Under the pieces are notes generated by a model that saw only the letters and a program-made list of their open reading frames with translations, was not told the DNA's origin and did no database searches. Below, piece by piece: positions 1 through 10,630 of a stretch of DNA of 64,000 nucleotides. The stretch is from Sinorhizobium kostiense. Lineage in GTDB: Bacteria; Pseudomonadota; Alphaproteobacteria; Rhizobiales; Rhizobiaceae. The stretch is taken from assembly GCF_017874595.1 (NCBI RefSeq), contig NZ_JAGILA010000005.1:1-64000 (forward strand), in the 5' to 3' direction. Position numbers and translations under genes: made by a program. Positions within the stretch are counted from its first letter, which is position 1; every line of letters starts with the position of its first letter.

Positions 1-391
1 AGGAAACCCTAGAGCGAGAGCCGTCGTCGCCAGCAGCGCCGCCGCCCTCGTCAGTGATCGGGCTTATAGACCCGCCACCATTCGCACGTCAACAGGGGTC
101 GGCGAAAAAAATGACAGTTTTCTGACAAAGCCCCGAAACACAGGACTTCGCGGGCCGCGAATACATTCGCCTGACGATCTCGGCACCTGTGGATAACCGA
201 TTTCGCCCTTAGTTCTTCACAATCCACCGGTCTAAGCGAGATTGACGCGTCGTTGGAATGTTTCGCTCTCGCGAGCGCGTCAGCTGACTCACAGTGCAGC
301 GATTTGACTTCGAAGCGCGGAAGATGCACATCTTCGCGCAACGTATCGATGGAAGAATACGGCAAACGCAATCGGGGACATCCAGTCTGGC
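1..391. other. Intergenic region upstream of the M23 peptidase gene
   Basis: I see no convincing gene here. The extreme left edge, read on the minus strand, encodes a short hydrophobic Ala/Leu-rich run (TRAAALLATTALALGF) that looks like a signal peptide. Its frame contains no ATG, GTG or TTG after an in-frame TAA, so it can only be noted as a possible neighbouring gene cut by the window edge. The right part holds a TTGAC element and a perfect 16-bp dyad listed separately. Confidence 0.5.
320..335. promoter_or_regulatory. Perfect 7-bp dyad with 2-bp spacer, candidate operator before the M23 peptidase gene
   Basis: GAAGATG-CA-CATCTTC is a perfect inverted repeat 56 bp before the ATG. A TTGAC element starts 16 bp upstream of it, so the dyad would sit over the spacer and -10 zone of that putative promoter. 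The two-base spacer is too tight for a good RNA hairpin, which favours a dimeric protein binding site. This is inference; no regulator is identified. Confidence 0.35.
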
Positions 392-2332
392 ATGATCAAT
401 GACAGGAAGATGCTGCGGTCGCTCGGCGATCAACCGCCGATCCTTGCGGATGGACGCCGCGCGCCCGATCGGCGCGAGATTTCCCTGCGCTGGCTTTCGG
501 GTACGTTCCTCACCGGCATCACGTCCAGTCTCCTGATGGGTGTCGCGCTGTTTGCAGCCCTCGACGGCCGACAGCAATTGGCAATTCCGGCCGAGGCCTT
601 CGCCTCGCTTGACCCTTCGGGGATCATCGCGGCCAAGCGAGGAAGCCGCATTCTCTCACCCAACGTCGTCGCCAAGCCGGCGGACAAGACGGTCTTGGAA
701 GTCTCGACGATGATCCATGACGGAGAGCGAGAGGTCGTGCGCCGTCAGCCCTTCGTGCACGTGAAAATGGCGCTTGCGGCCAACCACCAGACTTCGGAAA
801 ACTATCCCACCTTCGATCCGCTGGCGATTTTTTCCACCGATGAGGGAGAGGCTGAACCGACCGCGGTCAGGACCGGCACCATTTATGGATCGGACGTCGA
901 ATCCGAGGTGGCGCTGAAGACCGTCAATTTTCCGCTGAATGGGTCGGGCTTGACTTTCGGACCTTCGATGTCGCTCGACGAAGTGGAGGAGAATGTCCGC
1001 ACCAATGGTTCGGTGCTCACAGAGGGCAGTACCCAACTCGCTTCTCTCTTTTATGTTGATCCGCAGCGTTTTGCCTCCGACGACGGCAACCTCGACCTGC
1101 TGCAGGGCCTGACGGCCCGCATCGTCGAGGAGAACATGAGCGTCTCGACCTACGAGAACATCACCGAGCAGAGCACCGAATATGCCGACGACGTCATCCC
1201 TGTGCGACGCGACATGGCGATCGCGGCGGTGATGGAGAGTGCAGGGTACGCCAAGGCGCAGGCCGAGGATGCTGCCGGCTACATCGAAGAGGCTCTCGGC
1301 GCCAAGGAGCTTGCGGCTGGGGATGTGCTGCGCATCGGCATCATCCAGAAGGGCGAGGAGGCGCAGATCGTCCGTGCGACCATCTACTCCGGTAACCGGC
1401 ACGTTCTGACGATGGCGGTCAACGACGGCGGAAGCTTCATCCCCGGTACGGAGCCACCAAAGCTCGATGCGGTCGCATCCGCCTTCGACGACACCGGGGC
1501 GCCGACTGTCACCAGCGGACACGATCTGCCGCGCGTCTATGATGGAATCTACCGAGCCGCCCTCTCCTACGGCATGAACAGCGAAATGATCGCATTGATC
1601 ATCAAGCTGCTCGCCAGCAATGTCGATTTCCAGGCACAGCTAAAGCCGACGGATTCGCTCGAGGCCTTCTTCTCCGTCACCGACGAAAGCGGCCAGGCGA
1701 CGGAGGAGTCCGAACTTCTCTATGTCAACGCAAAGTTCGGAGACGCGGAAACCCGGTTCTATCGCTTCCAGGACCCGGATGACCATTCGATCGATTATTT
1801 CGACAAGGACGGCAAGAGCATCCGCCAGTTTCTGTTGCGCAATCCCGTCCCGAATGGCCACTTCCGTTCCGGTTTCGGCATGCGTCGCCATCCGATCCTC
1901 GGATTCTCTCGCATGCACACCGGCGTCGACTGGGCGGCCCCGCGCGGAACGCCGATCATTGCTGCGGGCAACGGGGTCGTGGAGAAAGCCGGCTGGGATT
2001 CGGGCGGGTACGGCAACCAGACGCTGATCCGCCACGCCAATGGCTACGTGTCCTCCTATAATCACCAGAGCGCGATCGCCAAGAGCATCAAGCCGGGCGC
2101 CAAGGTCGTGCAGGGCCAGGTGATCGGCTGGGTCGGCACGACAGGGCTTTCGACGGGCCCGCACCTCCACTACGAATTGATCGTCAACGACAACAAGGTG
2201 GATCCGCTGCGCATCCGCCTTCCAGGGGGAAAATCCCTTTCAGGCGAAGCGCTCGCAAAATTCGAAAAGGAGCGGCAGCGGATCGACGAGCTCCTCGGCA
2301 AGGACGACGTCAGCGAAGTGGCGAGCAAATAG
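392..2332 (+). CDS. rgsM: M23 family metallopeptidase-like envelope protein, RgsM-like
   Basis: Membrane-anchored periplasmic protein of 646 residues. A cytoplasmic head of about 34 residues is followed by one membrane segment (about 35-57), a long poorly recognisable periplasmic part, and a C-terminal LytM/M23 domain (about 485-610). The zinc ligands expected for M23 are all present: H509 and D513 in HTGVD, H558 in a YNHQ motif, and H591/H593 in HLH, so sequence alone does not make it a dead enzyme. Family role is peptidoglycan endopeptidase or cell-wall binding. The length, architecture and position next to clpB match what I recall of RgsM, a protein promoting unipolar growth in Sinorhizobium; that name is from memory. 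It converges with clpB across a shared hairpin. Confidence 0.85.
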   Translation: MINDRKMLRSLGDQPPILADGRRAPDRREISLRWLSGTFLTGITSSLLMGVALFAALDGRQQLAIPAEAFASLDPSGIIAAKRGSRILSPNVVAKPADKTVLEVSTMIHDGEREVVRRQPFVHVKMALAANHQTSENYPTFDPLAIFSTDEGEAEPTAVRTGTIYGSDVESEVALKTVNFPLNGSGLTFGPSMSLDEVEENVRTNGSVLTEGSTQLASLFYVDPQRFASDDGNLDLLQGLTARIVEENMSVSTYENITEQSTEYADDVIPVRRDMAIAAVMESAGYAKAQAEDAAGYIEEALGAKELAAGDVLRIGIIQKGEEAQIVRATIYSGNRHVLTMAVNDGGSFIPGTEPPKLDAVASAFDDTGAPTVTSGHDLPRVYDGIYRAALSYGMNSEMIALIIKLLASNVDFQAQLKPTDSLEAFFSVTDESGQATEESELLYVNAKFGDAETRFYRFQDPDDHSIDYFDKDGKSIRQFLLRNPVPNGHFRSGFGMRRHPILGFSRMHTGVDWAAPRGTPIIAAGNGVVEKAGWDSGGYGNQTLIRHANGYVSSYNHQSAIAKSIKPGAKVVQGQVIGWVGTTGLSTGPHLHYELIVNDNKVDPLRIRLPGGKSLSGEALAKFEKERQRIDELLGKDDVSEVASK

Positions 2333-2350
2333 CTACGCAGCGCGAGCATG

Positions 2351-2381
2351 TGCAAAGGCCGCCCATTGGGCGGCCTTTGCA
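2351..2381. terminator. Bidirectional hairpin terminator between the convergent M23 gene and clpB
   Basis: A near-perfect GC-rich inverted repeat (TGCAAAGGCCGCCCA against TGGGCGGCCTTTGCA) lies between two convergent stop codons. A-rich and T-rich edges flank the GC stem on both sides, as in bidirectional intrinsic terminators. Confidence 0.75.
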
Positions 2382-2407
2382 TATCTTGGAGCCTGGACGT
2401 TGAGGCG

Positions 2408-5014
<2,607 letters not shown>

Positions 5015-5107
5015 ACTTACCTCCATAGCCCGGCAAGCCCGTCGCGGCGCTGGCCGGTGTTTCAGGATCAGGCTCCCGAATTCGGCAAGCCTCTCAGTAG
5101 CGTCCTA

Positions 5108-5126
5108 ATCCCGCCTTGCGCGGGAT
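5108..5126 (-). promoter_or_regulatory. Perfect 7-bp hairpin in the clpB upstream region
   Basis: On the coding strand of clpB, ATCCCGC and GCGGGAT are separated by a 5-nt loop, about 95 nt before the clpB start. It has no U-run, so it does not look like an intrinsic terminator. It may be a leader structure or lie at the promoter. Confidence 0.3.
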
Positions 5127-5203
5127 CAACTCTTCAGCCGCAATATGGTGCCGGATTTTTTGAAATTAAAGAGCGGCGTGTAGTCGCCGCGATGGCGGAG
5201 ACC

Positions 5204-5237
5204 CAAAACACAAAAGCCCGGCCGAGAGGCCGGGCTT
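5204..5237 (-). terminator. Intrinsic terminator of the DUF4167 gene
   Basis: A perfect 10-bp stem AAGCCCGGCC / GGCCGGGCTT with a 4-nt loop lies 25 bp after the stop codon of the DUF4167 gene. In the transcript sense it is followed by UUUUGUGUUUUG, the classic layout of a Rho-independent terminator. Confidence 0.85.
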
Positions 5238-5261
5238 GCAATGATCACGAAAACTTGCCGC

Positions 5262-5885
5262 TTATTCCGATGCCGCCAGAGCAGGCGCATCGGTTGCTGG
5301 CGGGGTTTCGCCACCGCCTGCTTCCTCCGAAGACTTTTGGCGCGGCTGGCGGCGCGGACGCGATGCGCTGCGACGGCGCGAAGAAGCCCGTCCAGACGAA
5401 TTTGACGGCGTTTCCTCTTCCAAGGCCACTTCCGCCGGCACGCCTTCGATCACCGGCTGCGGTCCGGAACCGTCAATGACCGGCTGCGGCTCACTGACAG
5501 GCGCCGCTGCCGCAGGTGCCGGTGCCGGCTCGATATATTCCTGATCCAGGTCGTCCTGATCGCGATCGATCAGATCGCGGTCCTGATCCTGACGCTCATC
5601 CCGCTGGAAGCGGTCCTGCATCTGGGCCTGCGCTGCAGCGATGATGCGATTGTAGTGCTCGGCGTGCTGCAGATAGTTTTCCGCCATGACACGGTCGCCA
5701 GCACTCTGGGCATCGCGCGCCAGTGCCGAGTATTTTTCGGCAATATGCTGGGCAGTACCGCGAATCTTCACATCCGGGCCGGAACTGTCGTAAGTCCGCG
5801 TCAACGGATTGGAGCCCTTGCGGTTGTTGTTTCCGTTATTGTTGTTCCGCCCACGGCCGCGCTTGTTTTGCTGTCCTGGCCTCAT
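5262..5885 (-). CDS. DUF4167 domain-containing protein
   Basis: A 207-residue protein typical of Rhizobiales. The first 28 residues are Arg/Gly/Asn-rich and low complexity (GRGRNNNNGNNN), then comes the conserved DUF4167 core (about 30-85), including KIRGTAQHIAEKY and AENYLQHAEHYNRI. The rest is Asp/Gln- and Ala/Pro-rich and predicted disordered, ending in an Arg/Ser-rich basic patch. The RG/N-rich head suggests RNA or nucleic-acid binding, but this is inference; no function is assigned to the family as far as I know. It lies downstream of prfA-prmC on the same strand but is separated by about 330 bp and has its own terminator. Confidence 0.9.
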   Translation of the reverse strand: MRPGQQNKRGRGRNNNNGNNNRKGSNPLTRTYDSSGPDVKIRGTAQHIAEKYSALARDAQSAGDRVMAENYLQHAEHYNRIIAAAQAQMQDRFQRDERQDQDRDLIDRDQDDLDQEYIEPAPAPAAAAPVSEPQPVIDGSGPQPVIEGVPAEVALEEETPSNSSGRASSRRRSASRPRRQPRQKSSEEAGGGETPPATDAPALAASE

Positions 5886-6038
5886 AGTTCATTCACCTGA
5901 ATTTTCTTTGTACTGATGATCATGTGGTTCCGCATTCCGGCCGGACGTGCCCGCACCAGAGAAAACACGCGCCACGGCAGACCGCCTGTTTGCGATCCCG
6001 GCGCCGGCTGACGTCAAATTAACAGGTACCCGCACAAG

Positions 6039-6220
6039 GCACTGTCGAACCCTAGCAACTCTTTCTTGAGAGCAATCCCCGTGGCCAGGTCATACTGGAA
6101 CGAATCTCTGGTCCATGACCCTCTGCCCAGTGCGCGGGCAGAACCTAGCCCGCTTCCTTGGGGATTCCAAGCCCTTTCTTTGCTCTTCGAGAAAAGAGAG
6201 GCCCTGGTGCAGCATTTTTT
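6039..6220. ncRNA. Candidate structured RNA, three-way-junction-like fold
   Basis: The gap between prmC and the DUF4167 gene contains nested complementary segments: GCAC 6039-6042 with GTGC 6207-6210; AATCCCC 6074-6080 with GGGGATT 6160-6166; GGTCAT 6088-6093 with ATGACC 6115-6120; TCTGCCC 6122-6128 with GGGCAGA 6136-6142. The last two helices sit inside the second, giving a three-way junction. A six-T run follows on the plus strand, overlapping the prmC stop. The strand is unresolved: plus would be a free RNA ending at the T-run, minus would be a long leader of the DUF4167 gene. I do not recognise a known family. Confidence 0.3.
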
Positions 6221-7101
6221 CAACGGTTGATGATACGATCAACGTCCCGCTCGAATACCAGAACCCGGTCGTTGCCGCCAAGATCCGTCGCGCTCTGAAG
6301 CACACGAAAACCTTCCGCTTCGAAAAGCGCCGCAACCGCCTGCTTCTGGTCAAAACCGATTTCCAAGCCTATCACGCCGTCCCTTTCAAGATGGCGGCCA
6401 GCGTCACGCGCAATGGCACGGTAGGCGTCGAGCCCGTCATTTCCGCCATCAAGTGCGGCGGCCGGATCGTAAAGTCTCACTTCCGGCTCAAGCTCATCAA
6501 CGATATTGGACCGGATATACGGCGGATTTGAGACGATGACGTCGAACCGTCCCTCCACGGCGCCAAACCAATTGCTTCTGCGGGTTTCGAAGCGTTCGGC
6601 GAGGCCGTTCCTATCGGCATTTTCACGCGCCGTCGCCAGAGCGTCCTCCGATATATCGGTACCGAGTCCGCGGGCGTCAAGTACCGAGGCGAGAAGCGCG
6701 AGGCAGATTGCGCCGGTGCCGGTGCCGAGATCGATGATGCGGCACCCGCCCTTATGGGCGGCAATCTGCCGCACATAAGGAATGAGGCTATCGACCAGCG
6801 TCTCAGTATCGGGCCGCGGCTCCAGAGTTTCCTTCGAGAGCTTGAGCGCCAATCCGAAGAACTCGCGTTCACCAAGGATGCGATTGACCGGCTCGCGCGT
6901 GGCGCGGCGCGCGACCGCGGCACGAATGCGCGCGGCGTCTGCCTCGCTTACCGCCTCCCCTCCCCGAGTCACCAATTCCGCCAGGGACAGGCCGAGCAGA
7001 CCCGAAACGAGGTGCCGGGCATCAAGCGCCGCGCCGTCGATCCCGACGGCCTTCAACCGGTCACGGCTTTCTGCGAGCAGCCTGTCGAGCGTATCGCTCA
7101 T
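6220..7101 (-). CDS. prmC: Peptide chain release factor N5-glutamine methyltransferase PrmC
   Basis: Methylates the glutamine of the GGQ motif in release factors 1 and 2, using S-adenosylmethionine, and so raises termination efficiency. In 293 residues it shows the N-terminal helical substrate domain, the SAM-binding loop DLGTGTG (about 124-130) and the catalytic NPPY motif (192-195). It directly follows its substrate gene prfA: an in-frame TTG overlaps the prfA stop codon, and the first ATG lies 6 bp beyond it. I prefer the ATG because it begins the family-typical N-terminus. Translational coupling with prfA is likely. Confidence 0.95.
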   Translation of the reverse strand: MSDTLDRLLAESRDRLKAVGIDGAALDARHLVSGLLGLSLAELVTRGGEAVSEADAARIRAAVARRATREPVNRILGEREFFGLALKLSKETLEPRPDTETLVDSLIPYVRQIAAHKGGCRIIDLGTGTGAICLALLASVLDARGLGTDISEDALATARENADRNGLAERFETRRSNWFGAVEGRFDVIVSNPPYIRSNIVDELEPEVRLYDPAAALDGGNDGLDAYRAIARDAGRHLERDGVIGLEIGFDQKQAVAALFEAEGFRVLQSATDLGGNDRVLVFERDVDRIINR

Positions 7102-7106
7102 CTCGA

Positions 7107-8189
7107 TCAATTCTGCCGCTCGCCGAGCAGCGCGAGTTGGCTTGCCTGATAATCCGCAAGGAGCGCATCCACGACCTCGTCCATTTCGCCTTCCATCATC
7201 CGGTCGAGCTTGTAGAGCGTGAGATTGATGCGGTGGTCGGTAACGCGCCCCTGCGGAAAATTATAGGTGCGGATGCGTTCCGAGCGGTCCCCGGACCCCA
7301 CCTGGCTCTTGCGATCGGCAGAGCGCTCGTTTTCGGCGCGCTGGCGCTCCATGTCGTAAAGCCGAGAACGCAGGACCTGCATCGCCTTTGCGCGATTCTG
7401 GTGCTGCGACTTTTCCGAACTGGTGACGACAATGCCGGTTGGCAGATGGGTGATACGTACGGCCGAGTCGGTGGTATTGACGTGCTGGCCGCCGGCGCCG
7501 GAAGAACGCATCGTGTCTATGCGGATATCCTCCGGCCGGACGTCGATGTCGATGTCCTCGGCTTCCGGAAGCACGGCGACGGTGGACGCCGAGGTATGGA
7601 TGCGGCCGCTCGCCTCCGTCTCGGGCACGCGCTGCACCCGATGAACGCCGGACTCGAACTTCAGCCGCGAGAACACGCCGCGACCCGAAACGGTCGCAAT
7701 GATTTCCTTGTAGCCTCCGGCCTCACCCTCGCTCGCCGATAGCACCTCGACGCGCCAGCCTTTGCTTGCGGCATAGCGCTCGTACATTCGGAAGAGGTCG
7801 CCCGCGAAGAGCGCTGCCTCGGAACCGCCGGTGCCGGCACGGATTTCGAGAATTGCGCTCTTCTCGTCGGCCGCATCCTTCGGAAGCAGCAGGATTTGTA
7901 TTTCCTGCTCGAGCGCCTCGATCCTTTCCTCCAGATCGGGCCGCTCCATTTCTGCAAGATCGCGCATCTCCCTGTCCGTCGACCGATCTTCAAGGAGGGC
8001 TCCGATATCGGCGAGTTCGCCCTGCGCCTTCTGGTAAGCGCGTATCTTCGTCACAACCGGCTGCAGCTCGGAATATTCAGATGCGAGCTTCACATAGACG
8101 TCGGCCGACGGACCGGCTGACATGCGGGCCTCGATTTCCCCGAACCGCCGTTCGAGTTCGCGCATCTTTTCAACGGGAAGCTTCGCCAA
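7107..8189 (-). CDS. prfA: Peptide chain release factor 1
   Basis: Decodes UAA and UAG and triggers peptide release on the ribosome. It has the usual 360 residues. The catalytic GGQ is at 233-235, within [10 protein letters not shown]. The codon-reading tripeptide is of the RF1 PxT type (PET at 189-191, before GRIHTSA) rather than the SPF of RF2. It is followed immediately by prmC, whose product modifies this GGQ. It is preceded by ptsP on the same strand with an 80-bp gap. Confidence 0.97.
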   Translation of the reverse strand: MAKLPVEKMRELERRFGEIEARMSAGPSADVYVKLASEYSELQPVVTKIRAYQKAQGELADIGALLEDRSTDREMRDLAEMERPDLEERIEALEQEIQILLLPKDAADEKSAILEIRAGTGGSEAALFAGDLFRMYERYAASKGWRVEVLSASEGEAGGYKEIIATVSGRGVFSRLKFESGVHRVQRVPETEASGRIHTSASTVAVLPEAEDIDIDVRPEDIRIDTMRSSGAGGQHVNTTDSAVRITHLPTGIVVTSSEKSQHQNRAKAMQVLRSRLYDMERQRAENERSADRKSQVGSGDRSERIRTYNFPQGRVTDHRINLTLYKLDRMMEGEMDEVVDALLADYQASQLALLGERQN

Positions 8190-8269
8190 GTCTTACCTAC
8201 CAAATCCAATTCAAAGCGTCCGCCCCCGCCCGAACCAATCGGACGAGAGCAATGATGCTCATAATCAAT

Positions 8270-10537
8270 CTATACCGGTATGCCGTTTTCCGCCGCGAAG
8301 TCGACGAGGAGCTGCCGAACCGGCGCCTCGGACTCGCGATCGTCGAGCGCGCCTTCGAGGACTTGGCTGAGCTTGCTCGCGTCGAGCGCAAGCAGCATCG
8401 CCTTCACCGGACCCACGGCCGTAGGCGCCATCGAGACGGAGCGGAACCCAAGTCCCAAAAGCGCCATGGCCGAGAGCGGCTTGCTCGCCATTTCGCCGCA
8501 GAGCGTCACCGACGTGTCATTACGCTCGGCGGCGCGCACGATCTCGCGAAGGATTCTCAAGAACGGCCGGCCGAGCGTGTCGAACCGATCCGAAACCCGG
8601 GCATTGCCCCGATCGACCGCCATCGCGAACTGAAAGAGATCGTTGGAGCCGACCGAGACGAAGTCCACTTCGGCCATCAGCTCGTCGAGCTGCCAAAGCA
8701 GCGCCGGAACCTCGAGCATTGCCCCGAACTGCAGCTTGCGCGGCAATTGCTCACCGATCTTCGATTGGCGCTCGATCTCCTTCTGTAGAAGCTGGCGTGC
8801 CGCCTTGAGCTCAGCAACCTCCGTCACCATCGGCAGCATCAGCTTCAGCTCGCTACCGGCTGCGGCACGCAGCATTGCCCGAAATTGGGTGCGAAGAAGC
8901 CCCGGACGATCGAGTGAAAGCCGGATGGCGCGCCATCCGAGCGCCGGATTTTCCTCCTCAGCGGCACGGAAATAAGGAACGACCTTGTCGCCGCCAATGT
9001 CGAGCGTGCGGAAGGTCACGGGCTTGCCGCCCGTCTGCATAAGGACGCTGCGGTAGAATGCCTCCTGCTCCTCCGCCTTCGGCATGGTCGAGGCGATCAT
9101 GAATTGCAGCTCGGTGCGGAAGAGACCGATGCCCTCGGCGCCCGCCTCGTTCAGATGCGGCAGGTCGACGAGCAGTCCGGCATTCATCATCAGGGTGATG
9201 CGCTTGCCGTCCTTCGTCAGCGGCTCGACATCCTTGAGTGCCCGGAACTGGGCCTGACGACGGGCGCGGAAGCGCACCTTCTCCTCGTAAGACCGCTGTA
9301 GATCGTATACCGGGCGCAGGTGCACCTTGGCGTCGTCACCATCGACGATGACCGCGTCGCGATTTTCGGCAAGCGCCACGGCGCCCGCCGCCTGTCCGAC
9401 GACCGGAATGCCCATGGCACGCGCGACAATTACCACATGGCTCGTGACGGCGCCTTCTTCAAGTACCAGGCCGCGCACGTTCTCGCGCGGATAGTCGAGC
9501 AGTTCGGCCGCACCCATGGCACGCGCGACGATGATTGCGTCGTTCGGGAAATCAGCCGCAGAAAGCTTGGCGCCATAGCCCGAAAGCTGGCGCAGGAGCC
9601 GGTTGGCGAGATCGTCGAAATCATGCATCCGCTCGCGCAGGTATGGATCGGTCAGGCGCATCATCCGAGCCTTGGTCTCGCTCTGCACCCGCTCGACCGC
9701 CGCTTCCGCGGTCAGCCCGTTGCGGATCGCCTCCTCGAGCTTTCTCACCCAGCCGCGATCATGAGCGAACATGCGATACGTTTCGAGCACTGCCCGGTGC
9801 TCGCCCTCCATCGACACGTCGCGCCGCGACAGCATGTCGTCGATCGAGATCCGCAGGGAGCCGAGCGCCTCTGCAAGGCGCTGCAACTCGTGCTCCGTGT
9901 CCTCGTTGAGCAAATTGGTGACGACGATCCTCGGCTCATGCAGCACCACGTAGCCAAGGCCGATGCCCTCGCCATAGCTGTTACCGTCGATCGTCACGGG
10001 ACGTGATAGGTCGAGTTCGAGCCCGGGCTTGGTGATCTTCTTGAGCTCGCCGGTTGCCACCATCTCGGCCAGCACCATGGCGGTCGTCTCGAGTGCCTCG
10101 ACCTCGTCTTCGCGATAGGTGCGCTGAGCCTTGTTCTGCACGACGAGAACGCCGAGCGCCCGTCCCGTGCGCAGGATCGGCACGCCCAGAAACGAGTGGT
10201 AGATTTCTTCCCCTGTCTCCGGAAGATAGGTGAAGGCGGGATGCGATTGAGCATCGGAAAGATTGAGCGGCCGTGCCGAAGCGGCGATCGTGCCGACGAG
10301 ACCCTGGCCCATCTTCAGTTGCGCCAAATGCACCGCAGTCTTGTTTAGACCCTCGGTCGCGTAAAGCTCGAGCACGCCATCCGAGCGCAGCACGTAGACG
10401 GAGCACACTTCCGCGACCATGTTCTGCGCGATCTGGCGCACGATCCGGTCAAGGCGCTCCTGCGGCTCGAGCGGTTCCGCCATGAGCTCGCGCAACCGCT
10501 TGAGGAGAACGCGCGGACCCGCGGAAAGGTCTCTCAT
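8270..10537 (-). CDS. ptsP: Phosphoenolpyruvate-protein phosphotransferase PtsP (EINtr)
   Basis: First enzyme of the nitrogen-related phosphotransferase chain, passing phosphate from PEP to NPr. The 755-residue protein has an N-terminal GAF sensor domain (about 15-165), which sets it apart from sugar enzyme I, then the HPr-interacting and phosphohistidine domains, with the active His at about 367 in AVTSHVV, and the C-terminal PEP-binding barrel ending in GSNDLFQFAMAVDRGN. In the family the GAF domain senses glutamine. I chose the ATG giving MRDLSAGP over one eight codons upstream by similarity to the family start. Its neighbour lysC, also minus strand, is typical for rhizobia. Confidence 0.95.
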   Translation of the reverse strand: MRDLSAGPRVLLKRLRELMAEPLEPQERLDRIVRQIAQNMVAEVCSVYVLRSDGVLELYATEGLNKTAVHLAQLKMGQGLVGTIAASARPLNLSDAQSHPAFTYLPETGEEIYHSFLGVPILRTGRALGVLVVQNKAQRTYREDEVEALETTAMVLAEMVATGELKKITKPGLELDLSRPVTIDGNSYGEGIGLGYVVLHEPRIVVTNLLNEDTEHELQRLAEALGSLRISIDDMLSRRDVSMEGEHRAVLETYRMFAHDRGWVRKLEEAIRNGLTAEAAVERVQSETKARMMRLTDPYLRERMHDFDDLANRLLRQLSGYGAKLSAADFPNDAIIVARAMGAAELLDYPRENVRGLVLEEGAVTSHVVIVARAMGIPVVGQAAGAVALAENRDAVIVDGDDAKVHLRPVYDLQRSYEEKVRFRARRQAQFRALKDVEPLTKDGKRITLMMNAGLLVDLPHLNEAGAEGIGLFRTELQFMIASTMPKAEEQEAFYRSVLMQTGGKPVTFRTLDIGGDKVVPYFRAAEEENPALGWRAIRLSLDRPGLLRTQFRAMLRAAAGSELKLMLPMVTEVAELKAARQLLQKEIERQSKIGEQLPRKLQFGAMLEVPALLWQLDELMAEVDFVSVGSNDLFQFAMAVDRGNARVSDRFDTLGRPFLRILREIVRAAERNDTSVTLCGEMASKPLSAMALLGLGFRSVSMAPTAVGPVKAMLLALDASKLSQVLEGALDDRESEAPVRQLLVDFAAENGIPV

Positions 10538-10630
10538 CGCGTGGGGTCTCCCGAATAACAATCAACGTCGGCACATGGCAGGATATCGTGTCCGCTCCCG
10601 GTCGCGAATCCCAAATCGAATGCCTGCTGT

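Noticed and set aside
1-56. Signal-peptide-like run at the left edge on the minus strand
   Set aside because: Reads TRAAALLATTALALGF but has no ATG, GTG or TTG before an in-frame TAA; only a CTG. Too short to call.
6039-6220. 6S, SRP or tmRNA identity for the structured gap
   Set aside because: I compared it by eye with the conserved cores I remember (such as GGAAGCAGCC of SRP RNA) and found no match; left as unknown.
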